Under the pieces are notes generated by a model. That model worked only from the letters and a program-made list of their open reading frames with translations, was not told where the DNA came from and ran no database searches. From Pyxidicoccus caerfyrddinensis (GTDB lineage Bacteria; Myxococcota; Myxococcia; Myxococcales; Myxococcaceae): a DNA stretch of 64,000 bases. Below, one piece after another: positions 58,731 through 64,000 of this stretch. The position numbers and the translations under genes are program-made. Positions within the stretch are counted from its first letter, which is position 1. The number at the start of each line of letters is the position of its first letter. The DNA lies in contig NZ_JAAIYA010000013.1 of assembly GCF_010894405.1 (NCBI RefSeq), positions 124,001 through 188,000 on the forward strand, written 5' to 3'.

Positions 58731-59348
58731 ATGAACGCCATCCGCACCGCCGTCCTCGCCACCCTCTGCCTCGCCACGCAGGCCCTCGCCGCCGAGCCGC
58801 CCAGCATCGTCGGCCAGTGGAAGTCCACGCAGTGCGAGGTCCGCCCCGGCGGCAACGGGCAGAAGTTCTACGTGAAGCGGGACTTCACCTACACGAAGGA
58901 CAACTCGCGCGGCATCCTCTACTTCTACGCGGACGACACGTGTGACGAGGCGAAGAAGGTCTCCCGCGTCGTCTTCACCAGCCCGTACGTCGTCCGCCAT
59001 GCGCGCATCGACCAGGACGGCCCGACGAAGGGCGCGCACCCCGCGCACTTCATCTTCACCACGCTGAAAATCACTCCCTACGCGGAGGGCTTCACGCAGT
59101 ACCTCAACAGCGCGGCGCCCGGCACCTGCGGCACGAAGAAGTGGGAGGCCGGGAAGGAGCAGGACGTGACGGACACCAACGGCTGCTCGGCGGTGTTCTC
59201 GTTCAACCAGTGCCCGTGGGAGCTGGACGTGGTGAAGGTGGTGGGCAACGAGCTGTTCTTCGGCGCCCGCCCGGCGGAAGGCGGCTGCAACCCGGACGCG
59301 AAGCACCTGCCCTCGGAGCTGCAGGTGCCGCTGAAGCGCGTGAAGTGA
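58731..59348 (+). CDS. Secreted APCDD1-like protein
   Basis: Protein of 205 residues with signal peptide 1-20 (TLCLATQALA). The start of the mature part, IVGQWKSTQCEVRPG (W30, C35), a basic/aromatic Y-V-K-R-D-F-T-Y-T segment, then GILYFYADDTC (C71), match the N-terminal layout of the APCDD1 domain, known from an animal Wnt/BMP inhibitor that binds palmitoyl-type lipids. Later C-G-T-K-K and the end V-P-L-K-R-V-K also fit. Assignment rests on motif memory; fold check needed. Probably an exported lipid-binding protein. Confidence 0.6.
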   Translation: MNAIRTAVLATLCLATQALAAEPPSIVGQWKSTQCEVRPGGNGQKFYVKRDFTYTKDNSRGILYFYADDTCDEAKKVSRVVFTSPYVVRHARIDQDGPTKGAHPAHFIFTTLKITPYAEGFTQYLNSAAPGTCGTKKWEAGKEQDVTDTNGCSAVFSFNQCPWELDVVKVVGNELFFGARPAEGGCNPDAKHLPSELQVPLKRVK

Positions 59349-59358
59349 GGCGCGGCGC

Positions 59359-59778
59359 TCATTGGACGTAGACGGGGCAGTAGCGCAGGATTTCCTGCAC
59401 GGGCGGCTGGCAGAGCTGTACCCCGCGCCAGGTCTCGATGAACGACTGCTGCCGCGCCTGGAGGTAGCACGCGGCGGGGTCGTCCTCGGGGGTGGCGAAC
59501 CGGCAGAGCTGCAGGGACTGCCCCTGCGTCAGCGAGCCCTCGTCCTGCACCTTCAGGAAGCACCGGGCGGGAGCAGTCGAGCGGGCACCCCGGCAGAGCT
59601 GGGTGGCCAGGTGCTCGTCCGTCAGCCCCTGGTCCAACGCCAGCTGGTAGCAGGTGAGCTGCGGCGCCTGCTCCTGTGCCCGGGCGCTCCCCGGGACGCC
59701 GGCTCCAAGGAGGGCGGCGAGCACCGCCGCGCCAGCCGCATGACGGAAGTGCCGGGACGTGCCGCTGCCTGTCTTCAT
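59359..59778 (-). CDS. Secreted Cys-repeat protein
   Basis: Protein of 139 residues from ATG 59778 with signal peptide (AAVLAALLGAGVPGSARA). Three to four repeats: C-Y-Q-L-A-L-D-Q-G-L-T...A-T-Q-L-C-R-G-A-R-S...A-R-C-F-L...Q-L-C-R-F-A-T...A-A-C-Y-L-Q-A-R...Q-L-C. Helical Cys-paired repeats of this kind occur in small secreted proteins of myxobacteria; no function known. Converges with the APCDD1-like gene, 10 bp between stops. Confidence 0.7.
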   Translation of the reverse strand: MKTGSGTSRHFRHAAGAAVLAALLGAGVPGSARAQEQAPQLTCYQLALDQGLTDEHLATQLCRGARSTAPARCFLKVQDEGSLTQGQSLQLCRFATPEDDPAACYLQARQQSFIETWRGVQLCQPPVQEILRYCPVYVQ

Positions 59779-60099
59779 TCGGGGCCTCCGCCGGAAATCT
59801 AGGTGTCCGTCCGCCAATGAACCGAGGTGGCGGTGCGGGCCCGGTTCCCGGTGGGACAGCCAGCGCGGGGCCCGGCCGTCCGCCTCCCCCGAAGCCCATG
59901 TCACGGCGAGATGACGGCGGACACCCCGCGGGTGAACGTGCAGGGGATGTTGCTGGACAGCAGGGGGCCGTCGCCTCGACGACGTACTTCGTCTTCGGGA
60001 TGGAAGCCGCCACCGCCGCTCCCTGTCTGCTCTGTCGCTTCCGGGACGGGGCTGTAGAGTTCTCGCGCTCCTCCTGCCTGGCGGGAGCGGAGAGGACAC
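59779..60099. other. Divergent intergenic region
   Basis: About 320 bp between the minus-strand Cys-repeat gene and the first cupin gene. It must hold promoters for both. No strong consensus, repeat or extra ORF seen. Confidence 0.4.
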
Positions 60100-61107
60100 A
60101 TGGGCGACGTGGTATCGGACCTGGCCCCCGAGTGGCGGGCCTGGCTGGCGGAGAACCTGGTGCTGGGCGTGGAGCCGGAGACGCTGGAGCGCACGTTGCT
60201 CCAGGCCGGCATCGCCCCGGAGCACGCGCGGTCCGGGGTGGCGTCCGTCCTCCAGCACCCGGCGGTGGAGCAGGGGAGGCGTCGCGCGGAAGGGCACGGA
60301 AGGCTGCGTGCGCTCCTCGACGCGCGCGGGGCGCTGCACCGACAGTCAGGATGGCACCAGCGCCTGGAGCGTCGGCGCGGCGTGTCCCCCCGCGAGTTGA
60401 TGGAGCGCTACTACCTCGCGCACCGGCCCGTCATCCTGGAGGACTTCATGGACGGCTGGCCCGTCCTGGAGCGCTGGCGGCCCGAGGCGCTGGCACAGCG
60501 CTTCGGTGACGTGGAGGTGGAGGTGATGGCGGACCGCGAGTCTCGCGCGGACCACGACCTGGAGCCGGACGCCTGCCGCACCGTGATGCGCTTCGGGGAG
60601 TTCATCCGCCGGCTGCTGGAGGGCGGCCCCTCCAACGACCTGTACCTCACGGCACGCAACTTCGCGCTGGAGCGTCAGGAACTGCGCGCGCTGCTGGAGG
60701 ACGTGCGCTACCCCCCGGGCGTGCTGCGCCAGACGGACCTCGTCGGGGCGGTGAAGCTCTGGGTGGGGCCGGAGGGCACGCGGACGGCGCTGCATCACGA
60801 CCTGGGCACCGTGCTCTTCGGGCAGCTTCACGGCCGCAAGCGCTTCCGGCTCATCCCCTCGTTCCAGACGCACCACCTGTACAGCCACCGGAGCGTGTGG
60901 AGCCAGGTGGACGCGGACGCTCCGGACCTGGAGCGCTTCCCCGCGTACCGGGAGGCGGACGTGCTGGAGGCGGTGGTGGGGCCCGGGGAGATGTTGCTCA
61001 TCCCCGCGGGCTGGTGGCACCAGGTGCTCTCGCTCGACGTCAGCGTGTCCGTCACCTTCCAGGAGTTCGACGTCCCCGGAGGCAACACCTGGTGGAGGCT
61101 GCGGTGA
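60100..61107 (+). CDS. JmjC/cupin-8 family protein, copy 1
   Basis: Protein of 335 residues. A helical N-domain (about 1-90) begins L-A-P-E-W-R-A-W-L-A-E-N-L and is shared by copies 2 and 3. The cupin-8/JmjC core has the metal site T-A-L-H232-H-D234 with distal H307 in G-W-W-H-Q-V, and a Lys in G-R-K-R-F suited to 2-oxoglutarate. Such enzymes hydroxylate protein, peptide or small molecules using Fe(II) and 2-oxoglutarate. First of three tandem paralogues. Confidence 0.9.
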   Translation: MGDVVSDLAPEWRAWLAENLVLGVEPETLERTLLQAGIAPEHARSGVASVLQHPAVEQGRRRAEGHGRLRALLDARGALHRQSGWHQRLERRRGVSPRELMERYYLAHRPVILEDFMDGWPVLERWRPEALAQRFGDVEVEVMADRESRADHDLEPDACRTVMRFGEFIRRLLEGGPSNDLYLTARNFALERQELRALLEDVRYPPGVLRQTDLVGAVKLWVGPEGTRTALHHDLGTVLFGQLHGRKRFRLIPSFQTHHLYSHRSVWSQVDADAPDLERFPAYREADVLEAVVGPGEMLLIPAGWWHQVLSLDVSVSVTFQEFDVPGGNTWWRLR

Positions 61108-61125
61108 TGCGCCGGGGCGCGGTGC

Positions 61126-61323
61126 CTACTTCTTCAGCGGCGGCGTGGTGGGCGGCGCCGTCGGGCGGGTCCGCTCGGTGTCCGGGCTCGAGTGGCTGGC
61201 CGGGTTGGGGACAATCACCTCCGGGCGCAGGGTGGCCGGGTTGGGGACAATCACCTCCGGGCGCAGGGTGGTGGGCGGGTTGGGGGGAGGGTTGGGCACG
61301 ATCTTCTGATCGGGGGGGGCCAT
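61126..61323 (-). CDS. Small proline-rich ORF with tandem repeat
   Basis: 65-residue possible protein from ATG 61323 with GGAGA ribosome site 5 nt upstream. It includes two exact copies of T-L-R-P-E-V-I-V-P-N-P-A encoded by the 36-bp tandem repeat at 61199-61270. No signal peptide. Lies antisense between cupin copies 1 and 2. May be only a coding-like repeat. Confidence 0.35.
   Translation of the reverse strand: MAPPDQKIVPNPPPNPPTTLRPEVIVPNPATLRPEVIVPNPASHSSPDTERTRPTAPPTTPPLKK
61199..61270. repeat. Two exact 36-bp tandem repeats
   Basis: Units 61199-61234 and 61235-61270 are identical; each starts GCCGGGTTGGGGACAATC. A degenerate third partial unit follows (GCGGGTTGGGG). Located in the gap between cupin copies 1 and 2. 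Confidence 0.85.
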
Positions 61324-61357
61324 CGGGGTCTCCAGCGCGACCGAGGGGGTCGCCCCG

Positions 61358-62431
61358 ATGGTATACCGCACCCCGCGCGTGATGCGGCCGGATGAGAGCT
61401 CCTCGCACCAACGGCGTGCGTGGATCGCGGAGAACCTGACGCGCGGCGTTCCCCCGCGCCGCCTCGTCGCGCGCCTGTGTGAGTCCGGACTCGCGCCGGA
61501 GCAGGCCCTCGCGGAGGTGGAGTCCGTCGCCGCGCATCCCGCCGTCGTCCAGGCGCGAGCACGGACACCCCGGCACCGCGAGCTGGAGGCGCTGCTGGCG
61601 GCGCGGGCCGCGCTCTACCGTCAGGAGCACTCCGGAGACGGAGCGCCTCGCGTGGAGCGCAGGCGGGGCCTGTCGCCGGACGAGTTCTTCGCGCGCTACT
61701 ACCACCGCAACCGCCCCGTCATCATCGAGGGGCTGATGGCGGACTGGCCCGCGATGTCACGCTGGTCGCCGGAGTGGCTCGCCGAGCGCTTCGGCGATGA
61801 GCCGGTGGAGGTGATGGCGGGGCGCGAGTCGGACGCGGACCCGGACTTCAACGCGGAGCGGCTGCGGCGCTCCCTGCCGCTGCGCGAGTTGGTGGCCCGC
61901 ATGCGCGAGGGCGGCGAGACGAACGACGTGTACCTCGTGGCGCGCAACAGCCTGTTGCTGCGCGAGGCCTTCCGGCCGCTGCTGGCGGATCTCCGGGCTC
62001 CGGCCGGCTACATCCAGCCGGACATCACCGCGCCGGACAGCGTGCACCTGTGGTTCGGGCCGGCGGGCACGCTGTCCAACCTGCACCATGACCACCTCAA
62101 CGTCCTCTTCTGTCAGGTGTTCGGGCGCAAGCGCTTCTGGCTGATTCCGTCGTGGGAGACGCCGTGGCTCTACAACGACCGCGGCCTCTACAGCGCGGTG
62201 GACATCCTCGCGCCGGACGTCACGCGCTTCCCGGACTTCGCCCGCGCCACGGTGCACACGTGCGAGGTGGGCCCGGGTGAGGCGCTGCTCATCCCCGTGG
62301 GCTGGTGGCACGCGGTGCAGGCGCTGGACGTGAGCCTGTCGGTGACGTTCGTCTGTTTCGACCAGGCCGCGCGGAATGCGGAGTGGCGGGACTACTGGAT
62401 CGGGCCTCAGCCAGAGAAGGTGGAGCGATGA
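61358..62431 (+). CDS. JmjC/cupin-8 family protein, copy 2
   Basis: Protein of 357 residues. ATG 61358 has GAGGGGG upstream; ATG 61382 (MRPDESSS) is an alternative. Same layout as copy 1: helical N-domain with R-A-W-I-A-E-N-L, the block Y-H-R-N-R-P-V-I-I-E-G-L-M, metal site N-L-H-H-D-H, G-R-K-R-F-W, and distal W-W-H-A-V. So it should be catalytically competent. ATGA overlap with copy 3. Confidence 0.9.
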   Translation: MVYRTPRVMRPDESSSHQRRAWIAENLTRGVPPRRLVARLCESGLAPEQALAEVESVAAHPAVVQARARTPRHRELEALLAARAALYRQEHSGDGAPRVERRRGLSPDEFFARYYHRNRPVIIEGLMADWPAMSRWSPEWLAERFGDEPVEVMAGRESDADPDFNAERLRRSLPLRELVARMREGGETNDVYLVARNSLLLREAFRPLLADLRAPAGYIQPDITAPDSVHLWFGPAGTLSNLHHDHLNVLFCQVFGRKRFWLIPSWETPWLYNDRGLYSAVDILAPDVTRFPDFARATVHTCEVGPGEALLIPVGWWHAVQALDVSLSVTFVCFDQAARNAEWRDYWIGPQPEKVER

Positions 62432-63210
62432 AGGAAGGCAGTGACGGAGCGCGGCTCGCTCCCGAGTGGCGGCGCTGGGTGGTGGAGAACCTGCTGCGCG
62501 GTGCGGAGGCTCCGGACCTCGTCGAGGTGCTGGTGGGCGCGGGCGTGGACGCGGCAGTGGCCCGTGAGGCCGTGGAGGCCGAGCTGGAGGACCCGTGCTT
62601 CGAGGGGACCCGGAAGGCGCTCGCGCTGAATCGGAAGCTCGAAGGGCTGCTGGACATGTACGGGGAGTTGTACCGGCAGGCGGAGGGACATGAGCGCGTG
62701 GACCGTCGTGAGTCCCTCTCCAGGGAGGAGTTCTTCGACCGCTACTACTTCCAGAACCGGCCGGTGGTGATGCGGGGCTCGGTGGTGGACCCGGCGTCGG
62801 TGGAGGACTGGCGACCGGAGCAGCTCATTCCGTGGCTGGAGTGTTTCGAGAAGGACTCTGGAGGCGTGCCGCTGAAGGAAGGGGTCCGGCAAGAGGCGCA
62901 TCCTGTCACTCGAAACATCCTGCTCTGCCAGGTCCACGGGCGGCTGCGGCTTCAGCTCATTCCCGCGTTCGAGCTGCGTCGCATGACCGGGGGGGCCGAG
63001 GAGCAGGCGGCCGTGTCGCGATTGGAAGTGGAGCTGGAGCCCGGGGACCTGGCACTGCTGCCCGTGGGCTGGTGGTACGCCTGGCGGGCGCTCGAGGCGA
63101 ATGTCGCGGTGAACATGTTCGCGTTCGCCGCCTCCGAGCCCAATGTGGGGTGGGAGCGGGAGCCGGCGCCTCCCGAGCCGACGCCTCCGCCGTGGCGGAA
63201 GCACGGCTGA
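62428..63210 (+). CDS. JmjC/cupin-8 paralogue, copy 3, metal site lost
   Basis: Protein of 260 residues, starting 4 bp inside copy 2's stop. The N-domain is kept (L-A-P-E-W-R-R-W-V-V-E-N-L-L-R-G) and so is the Y-Y-F-Q-N-R-P-V-V-M-R-G block. About 75 residues including the HxD site are deleted between E-C-F-E-K-D-S and I-L-L-C-Q-V-H-G-R. The distal His is Tyr (G-W-W-Y-A-W). It keeps no recognisable iron ligands, so it is a pseudo-enzyme, possibly a regulatory or substrate-binding subunit. A Pro-rich tail follows. Confidence 0.85.
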   Translation: MKEGSDGARLAPEWRRWVVENLLRGAEAPDLVEVLVGAGVDAAVAREAVEAELEDPCFEGTRKALALNRKLEGLLDMYGELYRQAEGHERVDRRESLSREEFFDRYYFQNRPVVMRGSVVDPASVEDWRPEQLIPWLECFEKDSGGVPLKEGVRQEAHPVTRNILLCQVHGRLRLQLIPAFELRRMTGGAEEQAAVSRLEVELEPGDLALLPVGWWYAWRALEANVAVNMFAFAASEPNVGWEREPAPPEPTPPPWRKHG

Positions 63211-63221
63211 AGCCCGGCGCG

Positions 63222-63596
63222 TCAGGAGGACTGGAGCTGCCGCACCAAGTCCCGCAGGGCAGGGGAGTCCGCCTCGCGCCCCACGCGCGGCAGCAACTCC
63301 CGCACGCAGTCCAGCCGTTCCGCCGCCTCCAGGGCCTTCAGCGCCCGGTACTGGATGACCTCCTCGGGGGGCATGCAATGGGGGACGGCCACGGCCCCAT
63401 GCAGCGGCACGCGCCCACGCCGTGCCACCAGGTCCGCGAGCACACGGACATCCTCCGCCTCCAGGGGAAGGGCTCCGCTGACGGCCGCCGCCTCCAGCTG
63501 GGCGAGCACCTCCATCAGGGCGTCCCACGAGAAGCCTCGCGGCGGAGCCTCGCGCTCCGTCACCATGCGTCTGAGCTGTTCGCGTGTCGACGGCAT
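63222..63596 (-). CDS. Hypothetical helical protein
   Basis: Protein of 124 residues; GGAGG, 4 nt, ATG 63596 was chosen over an earlier in-frame ATG at 63617. All-helical appearance (FSWDALMEVLAQLEAAAVSG, EDVRVLADLVARRG, EEVIQYRALKALEAAERLDCVRELLPRV), perhaps HEAT- or ankyrin-like. No motif recognised. Downstream of the last partial gene by 8 nt, same strand, so co-transcribed. Confidence 0.65.
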   Translation of the reverse strand: MPSTREQLRRMVTEREAPPRGFSWDALMEVLAQLEAAAVSGALPLEAEDVRVLADLVARRGRVPLHGAVAVPHCMPPEEVIQYRALKALEAAERLDCVRELLPRVGREADSPALRDLVRQLQSS

Positions 63597-63604
63597 GGCG
63601 CCTC

Positions 63605-64000
63605 CTAGCGTGTCCACAGGATGCCGAGCTCCGGTACCTGCTCCGTCCTCACGGTGAGACCGAACGCCCCCCGCGCCACGTCCACCTCCCAGAGTCGCCC
63701 ATTCGCCCGCAGCGTGCCCATGACCCAGGGCATCGCCTGATTCAGATAGTCCCTCCGCAACGGCGACTCCTGTCCGAGCGCCACCGGCTGCCCGTCGGGC
63801 TCGGGCATTGGCATGTCGAGCGCGACGGCCTGGGTGCGGAAGCTCGGGTCGTACAGGTAGAGCCGGCCTCCGTCCTCCAGAAAGTTCACCGAGTGGCCGT
63901 CATCCCAACCCGCGAAGAAGCAGTAGCGCGAGTCCTGCCGGCCGAGCAGCTCCACGGGCTCGTCCGGGGTGAAGGGATACCGCGCGCAGTCGTTGAACCA
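63605..64000 (-). CDS. Hypothetical protein, 3' part (5' end outside window)
   Basis: 132 codons visible, frame open to the window edge. Reads WFNDCARYPFTPDEPVELLG, YCFFAGWDDGHSVNFLEDGGRLYLYDPSF, PLRRDYLNQAMPWVMGTLRANGRLWEVDV, ending ELGILWTR. No family recognised; Trp/Phe/Asp-rich, beta-type composition. Confidence 0.6.
   Translation of the reverse strand, partial: WFNDCARYPFTPDEPVELLGRQDSRYCFFAGWDDGHSVNFLEDGGRLYLYDPSFRTQAVALDMPMPEPDGQPVALGQESPLRRDYLNQAMPWVMGTLRANGRLWEVDVARGAFGLTVRTEQVPELGILWTR

Overview
The window is about 70% G+C with strong G/C third-position bias. It is packed with secreted lipoproteins (lipobox cysteine, Asp/Ala/Gly or proline linkers, Cys-rich repeats), ECF sigma factors, a caspase-like protein, a hybrid histidine kinase and a SitA-type kin-discrimination toxin. 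Together these point to a predatory myxobacterium (Myxococcota, Myxococcus/Corallococcus/Archangium-like). This placement is inferred from gene content; no rRNA or tRNA gene was found.

Left part (1-18.3 kb): the 3' end of rdgC with a translationally coupled partner; a trypsin/FG-GAP lipoprotein; a truncated lipoprotein relic; an IS91-like transposase relic; a clear promoter followed by a 23-codon ORF and a TPR protein; a lower-GC island of two orphan genes; and a coupled ECF sigma, anti-sigma and caspase/beta-barrel operon followed by an Ig-like lipoprotein. A promoter-like motif is shared by the sigma gene and that lipoprotein. A large multidomain lipoprotein diverges from the operon.

18.3-28.5 kb: GST; a LysR regulator convergent with a MarR-pirin-SDR-tautomerase cluster that has a perfect palindrome upstream of marR; then a gene graveyard. 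The graveyard holds a frameshifted lipase-like lipoprotein, a broken GTPase and a truncated propeller gene. Two nearly identical 106-bp copies of an IS91-like terminus lie at truncation points.

28.5-41 kb: an operon of three envelope proteins, Cys-rich lipoproteins, a SitA (AHH nuclease) and SitI (Imm11-like) toxin-immunity pair, an S41-like protease, a VTT membrane protein with a GAF protein, and an outer-membrane-type lipoprotein.

41-59.5 kb: hybrid histidine kinase; YCII/RibD-like/ECF42-type sigma operon; methyltransferase; a sulfide/thiosulfate cluster (TauE, rhodanese, persulfide dioxygenase, divergent two-part YeeE); aldo-keto reductase; RibD-like reductase; a GlxA regulator with a secreted DJ-1 partner; SDR with LysR; a PD-(D/E)XK-like protein coupled to a LysR; and a secreted APCDD1-like protein.

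59.5-64 kb: a secreted Cys-repeat protein, three tandem JmjC/cupin-8 paralogues (the third without metal ligands), and two unrecognised genes at the window end.

Best leads for new biology: the micro-ORF/TPR pair, the cupin triplet with a pseudo-enzyme member, the sigma/caspase/barrel operon, the SitAI pair, and the IS91-derived repeats at broken genes.
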